DNA of 11,484 nt from Flavobacteriaceae bacterium TMED121 (GTDB taxonomy: Bacteria; Bacteroidota; Bacteroidia; Flavobacteriales; Flavobacteriaceae), in assembly GCA_002171295.2 (NCBI GenBank), contig NHFW02000031.1, positions 15,226-26,709 on the forward strand. Direction: 5' to 3'. The first letter of the stretch is position 1, and every line of letters starts with the position of its first letter. The position numbers and the translations under genes are program-made. Shown one piece after another: positions 1 through 6,622 of this stretch. The notes under the pieces are model-generated. The model saw nothing but the letters and a program-made list of their open reading frames with translations, was not told where the DNA came from and did not search any database.

Positions 1-179
1 AAATAATCAGCCAATTCCTGAATATCACCTTCTTGGTAATAATGTGCTAATAATACAGCATTTTTTTCCTTTTTTAAATGCTTTATTTGAGCGGTCAGAT
101 CTAAGTGTTTAGGCACATCTAACGCTAGAAAACCCCTGTTTTCCAATCTTTCATTTAATTGCTCTGGTGTCAATTGCAT
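1..179 (-). CDS. nadA: Quinolinate synthase NadA, N-terminal part (cut by window edge)
   Basis: NadA is the 4Fe-4S enzyme that condenses iminoaspartate with dihydroxyacetone phosphate to quinolinate, the first committed product of de novo NAD synthesis, in the cytoplasm. Only about 59 N-terminal codons lie in the window; the gene continues past position 1. The ATG at 179-177 is the first start after an in-frame TAA 15 nt upstream. Translation gives [16 protein letters not shown], then an [19 protein letters not shown] segment at residues 41-59. This matches the NadA N-terminal signature (LAHYYQ..IQ.IAD), with the substrate-binding His46-Tyr47 pair. The three cluster-binding cysteines lie outside the window. 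It follows truB on the same strand after 61 bp, so it may be the last gene of the ftsX-truB run or have its own promoter (see 190-204). Family call is firm; completeness of the gene cannot be judged. Confidence 0.88.
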   Translation of the reverse strand, partial: MQLTPEQLNERLENRGFLALDVPKHLDLTAQIKHLKKEKNAVLLAHYYQEGDIQELADY

Positions 180-189
180 TCTTCGTTAG

Positions 190-204
190 ATTTATGTAAA
201 ATTA
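190..204 (-). promoter_or_regulatory. Possible nadA promoter (-7-like box, TAATTTTA)
   Basis: Read on the minus strand, the nadA leader contains TAATTTTACATAAAT ending 10 nt before the ATG. TAATTTTA (204-197) differs at one base from the Bacteroidota -7 consensus TAnnTTTG. The same 15-mer sits at an almost identical distance before ftsX (2870-2884). No well-spaced TTG/TTTG -33 element is seen: the nearest TTTG is about 26 nt upstream of the box, which is too far. The sequence is AT-rich, so chance matches are likely. Confidence 0.3.
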
Positions 205-240
205 TTAAAAAACAGTGACTCTGAGTTAATCAAATTAATT

Positions 241-936
241 TTATAACTCTAGTTTTTTTAATAATTCTTGGGGAGTAAGTGCATTTTCAACTTTAAAGGG
301 TCCTACTGCAGTTCTTCTCAATGAAGTCAAATAGCCACCCGAATTGACAGATTTTCCAAAATCATTGGCTAAAGAACGTATATAAGTTCCTTTTGAGCAT
401 TTTACTTCAAAATTCAAATCAGGTAGCTTAATTTTTTTTAAATCAAAATGATGGATTGTGACTTTTCTTGAATCAATTTGTATTTTCTCCCCTGAACGCG
501 CATATTCATAAAGTCGTTTCCCCTTTTTTTTTATGGCTGAGTAAATTGGTGGGTATTGATCAATTTCACCTTTAAACTTTTTTGTAGCAGCTATCAAACC
601 TTCTTCATTCAAGTGGCTTATCGGGAATTTTTCATCTATTGGAGTTTCTAAATCATAGGAGGCGGTCGTAGCTCCAAGGGTTATTGTCCCAGTGTAGGTT
701 TTTTCTAAATCTTGAAGCTCATTTATTTTTTTTGTCATTTTCCCAGTACAAATTATTAATAACCCGGAGGCTAGAGGGTCGAGAGTTCCCGCATGGCCAA
801 CCTTTAATTTATTAAGATTATGTTTGCTTTTTAAGCCCCACCGAATTTTATTAACCACCTGAAAAGAAGTTATTTGAAGAGGCTTGTCAACCAATATTAA
901 TTGCCCCTCAGTTATCGACTTTAGTGTAAATTCCAT
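241..936 (-). CDS. truB: tRNA pseudouridine(55) synthase TruB
   Basis: TruB isomerises U55 in the T-psi-C loop of tRNAs to pseudouridine. The 231-residue protein shows the family landmarks in order: ILVDKPLQITSFQVVNKIRW (residues 14-33), the catalytic block VGHAGTLDPLASG with nucleophile Asp53, a YTG..TLGA..SYD segment, the PPIYSAIKKKGKRLYEYAR motif, and CSKGTYIRSLANDFG followed by LRRTAVGPF near the C-terminus. There is no room for a long C-terminal PUA extension; this short form is usual for the phylum. I place the start at the ATG 936-934 (MEFTLKS) rather than at an in-frame ATG 13 codons further up, because the upstream codons lie inside uppP and homologues begin close to the ILVDKP motif. 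The uppP stop and this ATG are separated by one base (TAAAATG), so translational coupling is likely. Family assignment is secure. Confidence 0.96.
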   Translation of the reverse strand: MEFTLKSITEGQLILVDKPLQITSFQVVNKIRWGLKSKHNLNKLKVGHAGTLDPLASGLLIICTGKMTKKINELQDLEKTYTGTITLGATTASYDLETPIDEKFPISHLNEEGLIAATKKFKGEIDQYPPIYSAIKKKGKRLYEYARSGEKIQIDSRKVTIHHFDLKKIKLPDLNFEVKCSKGTYIRSLANDFGKSVNSGGYLTSLRRTAVGPFKVENALTPQELLKKLEL

Positions 937-937
937 T

Positions 938-1729
938 TTAGAGTGATGAATATATAATAGCCACAAGACCAACAATCATACAGTAGAAGCTAAAATACTT
1001 TAATTGACTTTTTTTAACCAATTTAATCATCCACTTACAGGCAAATACTCCTGTAATAAAAGCACTAAAAAAGCCAATTGCTAAAGGCATAATATTTGGA
1101 GATTCAGCTAATAGATTTCCCTCAAGAAGACTTTTTGCCATACTACCAAAAATTAAAGGAATAACCATTAGGAACGAAAAACGTGCGGCTTTATCTCTTT
1201 TGATTTTAAGAAGTACAGCAAGCGCTATGGTGGACCCACTTCGAGAAATACCAGGAATAATGGCCACTGCTTGTATTAAACCGATCAAAAATGCATTTTT
1301 AAAGCTTAGTAAACTATTGTTTTTATTGATTCGATCTGCAAGGTAAAGTAAAACTGATGTTATGATTAGCATCGCTCCTACCAATGTGATTTTTCCATCA
1401 AATAGGGAGGAAACAATGTCCTCAAAAAATAATCCAATTAAAACAGCAGGAGCCATCGAAATCAAAATTTTTAATGAAAAATCCAAACTTTCCCCCCTTT
1501 TAAAATAAAATAAATCAGAAAAGATTACCCATATATCTTTTCTAAAAACAAAAACAGTACTTAAGGCAGTAGCAGAGTGAAGGGTGAGGGTGATTAGTAT
1601 ACTTTGGTTTTGTTGGTAATCACTCCCAAAAATGGCTTTTACCAATTCTAAATGTCCACTTGAAGAAATGGGTAAAAATTCTGTAAGCCCCTGAATAATT
1701 CCTAAAACAAGGGTTTCTAGTGCGCTCAT
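938..1729 (-). CDS. uppP: Undecaprenyl-diphosphatase UppP (BacA)
   Basis: UppP is an integral membrane phosphatase that dephosphorylates undecaprenyl pyrophosphate to the monophosphate, recycling the lipid carrier for peptidoglycan and surface glycans; overexpression of the family gives bacitracin resistance. The 263-residue, strongly hydrophobic protein carries both signature motifs: GLTEFLPISSSGHLELV at residues 14-30 (Glu17, the Ser22-24 run and His26) and PGISRSGST at 159-167 (Arg163). The remainder alternates hydrophobic helices typical of the family, ending in MIVGLVAIIYSSL. The ATG overlaps the stop of the upstream DUF3098 gene by 4 nt (ATGA), and the stop lies 1 nt before truB, so it is embedded in a tight operon that starts with ftsX. 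Length is normal and no key residue is missing. Confidence 0.96.
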   Translation of the reverse strand: MSALETLVLGIIQGLTEFLPISSSGHLELVKAIFGSDYQQNQSILITLTLHSATALSTVFVFRKDIWVIFSDLFYFKRGESLDFSLKILISMAPAVLIGLFFEDIVSSLFDGKITLVGAMLIITSVLLYLADRINKNNSLLSFKNAFLIGLIQAVAIIPGISRSGSTIALAVLLKIKRDKAARFSFLMVIPLIFGSMAKSLLEGNLLAESPNIMPLAIGFFSAFITGVFACKWMIKLVKKSQLKYFSFYCMIVGLVAIIYSSL

Positions 1730-1956
1730 TTACCTTTTTTTGAGGCAGATAAAATACTATAAATCGCAATAGTAAATCCAAATAATACGACAGTCGGCGC
1801 AAGGCGGATTCTTTGAAAACTAAAAATTTCTGGATTAAAAATATTCGGATCTTCACTCCCACCTCCTGACATCAAAATAAAACCAAATGTTATAAATGAC
1901 AATGCGATTATCAATAATTGATAGTTTCTCTTACCAAATAAATATTCTTTTTTCAC
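1726..1956 (-). CDS. DUF3098 small two-helix membrane protein
   Basis: A 76-residue protein of the DUF3098 family, which is largely confined to Bacteroidota; its biochemical role is unknown. Visible features are a short basic N-terminus (MKKEYLFGKRN), a first membrane segment at about 12-31, a conserved hinge GGGSEDPNIFNPEIFSFQR at about 31-49, and a second membrane segment at about 52-71, closing with ASKKGK. Both ends are basic, so both termini are probably cytoplasmic with the Gly/Asp-rich loop outside. The start is a GTG (1956-1954): an in-frame TAA lies 21 nt upstream and no ATG intervenes. The gene begins 22 nt after the ftsX stop and overlaps uppP by 4 nt. This position suggests, without proving, an accessory role in division or envelope synthesis. 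Confidence 0.85.
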   Translation of the reverse strand: MKKEYLFGKRNYQLLIIALSFITFGFILMSGGGSEDPNIFNPEIFSFQRIRLAPTVVLFGFTIAIYSILSASKKGK

Positions 1957-1978
1957 TTTTACTAAATTAAAGGGTTAG

Positions 1979-2857
1979 TCAATATATGGCATCTGTTTTG
2001 AGATTCAAATAGCGTTGCGTAGCAAAGAAAGTGCTGATTAGTGTAATCCCCAGGCCAAGAGCAAGAACTGCAGTAAGAATTAAAGCAGGTTCAATTGGAT
2101 TCTCTAAGATTTTTAATTCGGGAAAGCGCTGATCTATTTCATGGATTAAAATTCCCAAGCCTATTAAAGCAATAATTGCTCCGATAAAACCCATCAATAA
2201 GTGGGTTTTGATCAAAGGTCGTCTGATAAAGCTTTTGGTTGCGCCAACCAATTGCATGGTTTTTATAATAATTCTTTTAGAGTAAATAGAAAGTCGAATC
2301 GAACTATTAATTAATAAAACCGCCACTAAAATAAAAAGTCCGCTAGCAAGAATCATTCCAAAGGTTATTTTTTTTATGTTGTCATCTAACAGTTCCAATA
2401 GGGGTTGATCGTAAACCACTTCACTCACATAGCCATAGCGTTCTATGTCATTACTCAGTTTAGAAACCATGGCGGGATTCAAAAAAGATGCTTTAAAATA
2501 AACATCAATGGAATTCATTAAAGGGTTAAAGCCTAAAAACTCGATAAAATCTTCACCAATTTCATTCGCATGTCGTAAAGAAGCCTCTTTTTTTGAAACA
2601 AAATTCACTTTTTTCGTAGCCAAATTAAGATTTAAGGTTTTTTCTAGTTGTTTTAATTCAATTTCTTTGGCTGTATCTTTAATGTAGACCGTCATTGCAA
2701 TTTGTTCCTTGAAATGGTCAGCAACTTTTTTAGAATTCAATAATAGTATCCCCATGATTCCCGTCAGGAAAAGAACTAAAGAGATGCTAACCACCAAAGA
2801 TAAGTAAGTGGAAATCAACCTTCGCTTATTAAATTTTTCTTCTGTTAATTGCTTCAA
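1979..2857 (-). CDS. ftsX: Cell division ABC transporter permease-like protein FtsX
   Basis: FtsX with the ATPase FtsE forms a mechanotransmission complex in the inner membrane that controls peptidoglycan hydrolases at the division site. The 292 residues have the FtsX layout: a basic cytoplasmic N-terminus (KFNKRRLIST), TM1 at about 14-41, a periplasmic domain at about 44-162, TM2 at about 163-187, TM3 at about 218-240 and TM4 at about 257-279. The cytoplasmic motif MQLVGATKSFIRRPLIKTH (201-219) between TM2 and TM3 is characteristic. The start is a TTG (2857-2855): an in-frame TAA lies upstream and no ATG occurs before TM1, while the family typically begins 10-15 residues before the KRRLIS motif, as here. 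No ftsE partner lies in the window. It is the first gene of the minus-strand run and is divergent from leuS (118 bp apart). The FtsX call is firm; the start codon is less so. Confidence 0.92.
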   Translation of the reverse strand: MKQLTEEKFNKRRLISTYLSLVVSISLVLFLTGIMGILLLNSKKVADHFKEQIAMTVYIKDTAKEIELKQLEKTLNLNLATKKVNFVSKKEASLRHANEIGEDFIEFLGFNPLMNSIDVYFKASFLNPAMVSKLSNDIERYGYVSEVVYDQPLLELLDDNIKKITFGMILASGLFILVAVLLINSSIRLSIYSKRIIIKTMQLVGATKSFIRRPLIKTHLLMGFIGAIIALIGLGILIHEIDQRFPELKILENPIEPALILTAVLALGLGITLISTFFATQRYLNLKTDAIY

Positions 2858-2869
2858 TGAGGTTAATTT

Positions 2870-2884
2870 ATTTATGTAAAATTA
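2870..2884 (-). promoter_or_regulatory. Possible ftsX operon promoter (-7-like box, TAATTTTA)
   Basis: On the minus strand this is TAATTTTACATAAAT, ending 12 nt before the proposed TTG start of ftsX. TAATTTTA matches the Bacteroidota -7 consensus TAnnTTTG at all but the last base. The identical 15-mer occurs upstream of nadA (190-204). ftsX is the first gene of its run, so a promoter is expected between 2858 and 2975, but no convincing -33 element is seen. Confidence 0.3.
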
Positions 2885-2915
2885 AAAAACCATAAATAAA
2901 AAGTACCCTGAGAGT

Positions 2916-2930
2916 AGGAAACTTTTTCCT
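2916..2930. repeat. Short perfect inverted repeat in the ftsX-leuS gap
   Basis: AGGAAA (2916-2921), a CTT loop and TTTCCT (2925-2930) form a perfect 6-bp-arm inverted repeat about 45 nt upstream of the leuS ATG. It could be a small RNA hairpin in the leuS or ftsX leader, or an operator half-site pair. The arms are short and purine/pyrimidine-biased, so chance is a real possibility. Confidence 0.25.
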
Positions 2931-2951
2931 TTCGGTCAATAAGCTTATTTT

Positions 2952-2969
2952 TATATTTTAAAAAGAAGG
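2952..2969 (+). promoter_or_regulatory. leuS upstream signals: SD-like site and weak -7-like box
   Basis: AAGAAGG at 2963-2969, six bases before the leuS ATG, is the only clear Shine-Dalgarno-like sequence I see before a gene here; it supports the ATG at 2976. TATATTTT at 2952-2959 resembles the TAnnTTTG -7 box with a final mismatch, but a transcript starting about 7 nt downstream would cut into the ribosome site, so the true promoter may lie further up. The promoter part is weak; the ribosome-site part is better supported. Confidence 0.35.
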
Positions 2970-2975
2970 CCTTAA

Positions 2976-5789
2976 ATGGAATATAATTTTCAGCAAATTG
3001 AAAAAAAATGGCAAATATTTTGGGCGAGGAACCAAGTGTTTAAGGCTTACAATAATAGTAAAAAGCCTAAGTTTTATGTATTAGATATGTTCCCATATCC
3101 CTCTGGTGCTGGACTTCATGTTGGGCACCCTTTGGGATACATAGCGAGTGATATTATCGCCCGCTTTAAAAGACATAAAGGTTTTAATGTCTTACACCCT
3201 CAGGGATATGACTCCTTCGGATTGCCTGCAGAGCAATTTGCCATTCAAACAGGTCAACATCCTGCAAAAACCACTGAAACAAACATTAAAAGATATCGTG
3301 AACAACTTGATCGAATGGGATTCTCTTTTGATTGGAGTCGCGAAGTTAGAACCTCAGATTCTAAATATTATCGATGGACACAGTGGATTTTCCTCAAGCT
3401 TTTCAATGCTTATTACAATACAGATAAAGATATGGCCTTTCCTATTTCGGAATTGATTTCAGATTTTGAAAGGGAAGGTAATTATAAAACCAACGCTCAC
3501 TGTGATGCAGAAACTCCATTATTTCATGCTAATCAGTGGAATACCTTTTCTGAAGTAGAAAAAGAAAAGATTTTACTTAAATACCGGCTGACCTATTTAT
3601 CCGAAACCCAAGTTAATTGGTGTCCTGCTTTGGGAACTGTTTTGGCTAATGATGAGATAATTAATGGTGTTTCTGAACGAGGGGGGCATCCCTTGACCAA
3701 AAAGAGGATGACCCAGTGGAGTATGCGAATTAGTCCTTTCGCTAATCGACTATTAGAAGGGTTAGATCTTGTCGATTGGCCAGATTCACTTAAGGAAATA
3801 CAAAGAAACTGGATTGGAAAATCCATTGGAGCGACTATCTTTTTTCAGATTAAGGGGCACAAAAATAAATTAGAGGTTTTTACAACTAGACCAGACACTC
3901 TTTTTGGAGTAACCTATATGACACTTGCACCTGAGCACGAGTTGGTCAAATCCATAACTACCTCTGAGCAAGAAAAAGCGGTTGAAGATTACATCGTACA
4001 AGTTTCGAGTAAATCGGATAGGGAAAGACAGGCAGATATTAAAAATATCAGTGGTATATTTACTGGAGCATATGCTATTCACCCATTCACTAAAGCTGAA
4101 ATTCCTGTTTGGATTGGGGAATATGTTTTAGCAGATTATGGAACAGGAGCAGTAATGGCTGTTCCTAGTGGCGATCAAAGAGATTTTGATTTTGCACGAT
4201 ACTTTAACCTTCCAATTATTAATATTTATGATGGGGTTGATATCAGTAAAAGAGCCTTTGTGGAAAAAGGTAATGTAAAACTTACTAATTCCAGTTTTTT
4301 AAATGGTTTGGAATATGCCGAGGCGATTCAAAAAATTATTTCAGAACTAGAAGAAAATAATTTTGGAAGGGGAGCAATAAATTTTAGACTAAGAGATGCT
4401 ATATTTAGTCGTCAGCGCTATTGGGGTGAGCCTATTCCTATCTATTTTAAGTCAGAACTTCCTTATCCCATTGCTGAAAAAAATCTTCCCTTAGAATTAC
4501 CACAAGTGGATAAATACCTCCCAACATCAGATGGAAAACCCCCGTTGGGTAACGCTAAAAACTGGGCTTGGGATGAAGTAAACGAGAAAGTGGTAGGTGT
4601 TGATCAAATTAATAACAAAACCATTTTTCCAATAGAATTAAACACAATGCCAGGTTGGGCAGGAAGTTCCTGGTATTTTAATCGCTATATGGATGCCATT
4701 AATCAAGAGCAATTTGCAAGTAAAGAGGCAATTGATTATTGGAAAGAAGTTGACTTTTATATGGGTGGAAGTGAGCACGCTACGGGTCACCTTTTGTACT
4801 CGCGTTTTTGGCAAAAGGCATTGTTTGATTTGGGATACTTAAAACAGGATGAATTTGCAAATAAATTAGTGAATCAAGGTATGATACTTGGCAATTCTGC
4901 ATTTGTTTATCGAAAAAAAGGAACACAAGAATTTTTATCCAAAGGACTTGTTAAAAAACATGAGGTGGAACCCATTCACGTAGATGTCTCTCTGGTTAAT
5001 TCCAGTAATGAGTTGGATATAAATAAAGTTAGGAGTTGGCAAAAAGACTTTGAAAAAGTAAAATTCACATTGGAAGACGGAAAATACATTGTTGGCAGGG
5101 AGGTAGAAAAAATGTCAAAGTCTAAACATAATGTTGTCAATCCAGATGAAATATGTGATACTTATGGAGCGGACACCCTGCGAATGTATGAAATGTTTTT
5201 AGGTCCAATCGAACAGGATAAACCATGGAATACGGCGGGAATTTCTGGAGTACATAATTTTCTTAAAAAGTTTTGGAGATTGTTTTATCAAAATGGTAAA
5301 TTTAAAGTAGACCATGAAGTTGCTAGTGATGAAAGCTTAAAGGTTTTGCATCAAACTATTAAAAAAGTTACTGAAGACATTGAGCGTCTATCCTTTAACA
5401 CCTGTATTAGCAGCTTTATGATATGTGTAAATAAATTAACCGCTTTAAATTGTTCTAGTCATAAAATTCTAGAGCCACTTTTAATCTTACTTTCTCCATT
5501 TGCCCCACATTTTAGCGAAGAATTATGGAGTAGATTAGGGCATACGAAAACTATTGCGTTTGAGACTTTCCCAAAATTCGACGCAAGTAAGTTAGAGGAA
5601 AAAGTTAAGGACTACCCTGTTTCATTCAATGGAAAGATTCGCTTTAGACTAAAACTATCACTTGAATTGAGTGTTGATCAAATAAAGGAGCAGGTAATGA
5701 ACGAAGAGAGAACTATTTCACAACTTAGGGGTGGCTCACCCAAAAAGATAATCGTTGTTCAAGGTAAAATAATCAATATTGTAACTTAA
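2976..5789 (+). CDS. leuS: Leucyl-tRNA synthetase
   Basis: Class I aminoacyl-tRNA synthetase charging tRNA-Leu in the cytoplasm. The 937-residue protein has the HIGH motif as HVGH at residues 48-51 after YPSGAGL, a CP1 editing domain (roughly 230-435) with TTRPDTLFG at 303-311 including the conserved Thr-rich segment and Asp307, the catalytic-core motif PGWAGSSWYF at 559-568, GSEHATGHLLYSRFW soon after, and KMSKS at 712-716. An anticodon-binding helical domain follows (PLLILLSPFAPHFSEELW) and a small C-terminal domain (FNGKIRFRLKL). It is longer than the roughly 860-residue proteobacterial enzyme because of extra sequence near 150-215 and in the leucine-specific insertion before KMSKS; I recall both as normal for Bacteroidota. 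The ATG at 2976 has an SD-like AAGAAGG. Its stop overlaps the start of the downstream SemiSWEET gene (TAATG). Confidence 0.98.
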   Translation: MEYNFQQIEKKWQIFWARNQVFKAYNNSKKPKFYVLDMFPYPSGAGLHVGHPLGYIASDIIARFKRHKGFNVLHPQGYDSFGLPAEQFAIQTGQHPAKTTETNIKRYREQLDRMGFSFDWSREVRTSDSKYYRWTQWIFLKLFNAYYNTDKDMAFPISELISDFEREGNYKTNAHCDAETPLFHANQWNTFSEVEKEKILLKYRLTYLSETQVNWCPALGTVLANDEIINGVSERGGHPLTKKRMTQWSMRISPFANRLLEGLDLVDWPDSLKEIQRNWIGKSIGATIFFQIKGHKNKLEVFTTRPDTLFGVTYMTLAPEHELVKSITTSEQEKAVEDYIVQVSSKSDRERQADIKNISGIFTGAYAIHPFTKAEIPVWIGEYVLADYGTGAVMAVPSGDQRDFDFARYFNLPIINIYDGVDISKRAFVEKGNVKLTNSSFLNGLEYAEAIQKIISELEENNFGRGAINFRLRDAIFSRQRYWGEPIPIYFKSELPYPIAEKNLPLELPQVDKYLPTSDGKPPLGNAKNWAWDEVNEKVVGVDQINNKTIFPIELNTMPGWAGSSWYFNRYMDAINQEQFASKEAIDYWKEVDFYMGGSEHATGHLLYSRFWQKALFDLGYLKQDEFANKLVNQGMILGNSAFVYRKKGTQEFLSKGLVKKHEVEPIHVDVSLVNSSNELDINKVRSWQKDFEKVKFTLEDGKYIVGREVEKMSKSKHNVVNPDEICDTYGADTLRMYEMFLGPIEQDKPWNTAGISGVHNFLKKFWRLFYQNGKFKVDHEVASDESLKVLHQTIKKVTEDIERLSFNTCISSFMICVNKLTALNCSSHKILEPLLILLSPFAPHFSEELWSRLGHTKTIAFETFPKFDASKLEEKVKDYPVSFNGKIRFRLKLSLELSVDQIKEQVMNEERTISQLRGGSPKKIIVVQGKIINIVT

Positions 5790-6052
5790 TGAATTCTGTC
5801 CAAATTGAAATTGTAGGACTTATCGCAGCTAGTTTTACTACTTTAGCTTTTGTTCCACAAGTTTTTAAGATCTGGAAAAATAGAAACATCAGTGGAGTTT
5901 CTATTTCAATGTATGTAATTATGCTAATAGGTATAAGCATGTGGCTTTTATATGGTTTTTTGATAAAAAGTTTAGCTGTGATTGTTGCCAATATAGTTAC
6001 AGGTCTTTTACAGTTGTTCATTGTAACTTTAATATTGATCAGTCGAAAATAA
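5789..6052 (+). CDS. SemiSWEET / PQ-loop family transporter
   Basis: An 87-residue, three-helix membrane protein of the SemiSWEET (MtN3/saliva, PQ-loop) family; characterised members work as dimers that move sugars by facilitated diffusion. Helices run at about 6-26, 38-58 and 61-84. The PQ motif (FVPQVFKIWKNRN) places Pro23-Gln24 in helix 1. ISGVSISMYVIMLIGISMWLLYG carries Trp52 and Tyr55, and VIVANIVTG carries Asn68. A Trp and an Asn sixteen residues apart line the substrate pocket in known SemiSWEETs, and Trp52/Asn68 keep that spacing. The ATG shares its A with the leuS TAA, so translation is probably coupled to leuS. It ends 20 nt before the convergent Lrp gene. Substrate is unknown; sugar is the family default, but the leuS linkage leaves other substrates open. 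Confidence 0.85.
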   Translation: MNSVQIEIVGLIAASFTTLAFVPQVFKIWKNRNISGVSISMYVIMLIGISMWLLYGFLIKSLAVIVANIVTGLLQLFIVTLILISRK

Positions 6053-6072
6053 GCTTAACCTATTATCGAGTC

Positions 6073-6543
6073 TTAAAGTTGAATTTGTCTTTTTATTTGT
6101 TGATTTAGAGAAATGAATGTCTCTGTTCGAGAGACTCCCTCTATTGTTTGTATTTTATGATTTAAAACATTCATTAGGTGTTGATTATCTTTACATAAAA
6201 TTTTGATTAGAATACTCCAGTTTCCAGTTGTATAATGACATTCGATAACTTCTGGTATCTTCTCTAGTTGATGAACAGCCTTTGTGTTACTAATAGCTTT
6301 ATCGAGATAAATTCCAATAAAAGCCATTGTTTTATACCCTAATATTTTAGGATTAATAATAATTTGAGATCCGGAAATGAGCTTTGCATTTTCTAATTTT
6401 TTTAGGCGTTGGTGAACAGCTGCTCCAGATATTCCGGCATTTTTTGCAATTTCATTAATAGATTTTCTCGCATCAGTCATTAGAGCCTTAAGAATAACTT
6501 TATCCAATCCATCAATAAATATTTTTTCGTTTTCTTTTTTCAA
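6073..6543 (-). CDS. Lrp/AsnC family transcriptional regulator
   Basis: A 156-residue DNA-binding regulator of the leucine-responsive protein/AsnC family. The N-terminal winged helix-turn-helix covers about residues 12-60 (LDKVILKALMTDARKSINEIA, then GISGAAVHQRLKKLE as the recognition helix). The C-terminal RAM (AsnC-type effector/oligomerisation) domain covers about 70-150 (MAFIGIYLDK, IPEVIECHYTTGNWSILIKI, FISLNQQ). The loop usually written G-x-Y-D is GNWS here, so ligand preference may differ from classical Lrp. The start is a TTG (6543-6541): an in-frame TAA lies 18 nt upstream of it, no ATG is available, and the HTH begins directly after. It is divergent from the DUF423 gene, and the 97-bp gap holds a perfect 19-bp palindrome that is a natural candidate binding site for autoregulation. 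The regulated pathway cannot be stated from sequence. Confidence 0.92.
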   Translation of the reverse strand: MKKENEKIFIDGLDKVILKALMTDARKSINEIAKNAGISGAAVHQRLKKLENAKLISGSQIIINPKILGYKTMAFIGIYLDKAISNTKAVHQLEKIPEVIECHYTTGNWSILIKILCKDNQHLMNVLNHKIQTIEGVSRTETFISLNQQIKRQIQL

Positions 6544-6598
6544 GTGAATGAGTTTAAAAATTTAATCTAAAATATCCATTTAGTTGATATTTGAAACT

Positions 6599-6615
6599 AC
6601 TTTGGATCTCAAAGT
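6599..6615. repeat. Inverted repeat ACTTTG-N5-CAAAGT in the lrp-DUF423 gap
   Basis: Perfect 6-bp arms around GATCT. The right arm is part of the minus-strand lrp -7-like box (CAAAGTTA read forwards, TAACTTTG on the minus strand). It may be an operator half-site pair or simply result from opposing promoter-like sequences. It is short enough to be chance. Confidence 0.3.
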
Positions 6616-6617
6616 TA
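6610..6617 (-). promoter_or_regulatory. Candidate lrp promoter -7 box (TAACTTTG)
   Basis: On the minus strand TAACTTTG is an exact match to the Bacteroidota -7 consensus TAnnTTTG and would give a leader of about 60 nt before the lrp TTG. The -33 region would fall inside the 6623-6641 palindrome, where no TTG element is visible, so a protein bound there could block this promoter. On the plus strand, GATATTTG at 6586-6593 (one mismatch) is a comparable candidate for the DUF423 gene. Confidence 0.35.
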
Positions 6618-6622
6618 TTTAT

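Noticed and set aside
205..240. Possible intrinsic terminator between truB and nadA (minus strand, weak stem before a T run)
   Set aside because: Only 3-bp stems can be drawn before the T-rich stretch; too weak to call, and read-through into nadA is equally plausible.
937..975. N-terminal extension of truB to an ATG at 975
   Set aside because: The extra 13 codons (MLVLWLLYIHHSK) lie inside uppP in another frame, do not resemble TruB N-termini, and a good ATG follows the uppP stop by one base.
1620..1862. 80-codon minus-strand open frame across uppP and DUF3098
   Set aside because: It overlaps two well-supported genes on the same strand in a different frame, and its translation is basic and aromatic without any recognisable motif.
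3425..3620. Extra segment in LeuRS after the HIGH region as a possible inserted domain or intein
   Set aside because: There are no intein motifs, the frame and composition are continuous, and I recall comparable segments in LeuRS of other Bacteroidota; a lineage feature, not an insertion.
3148..4082. Open frames within leuS (3148-3456 plus; 3593-3826 and 3870-4082 minus)
   Set aside because: leuS coding is unambiguous through the whole region, with family motifs on each side; these are shadow frames with no family resemblance.
5773..6021. 82-codon minus-strand frame opposite the SemiSWEET gene
   Set aside because: The plus-strand frame has the full PQ-loop signature and couples to leuS; the antisense hydrophobicity mirrors the membrane codons.
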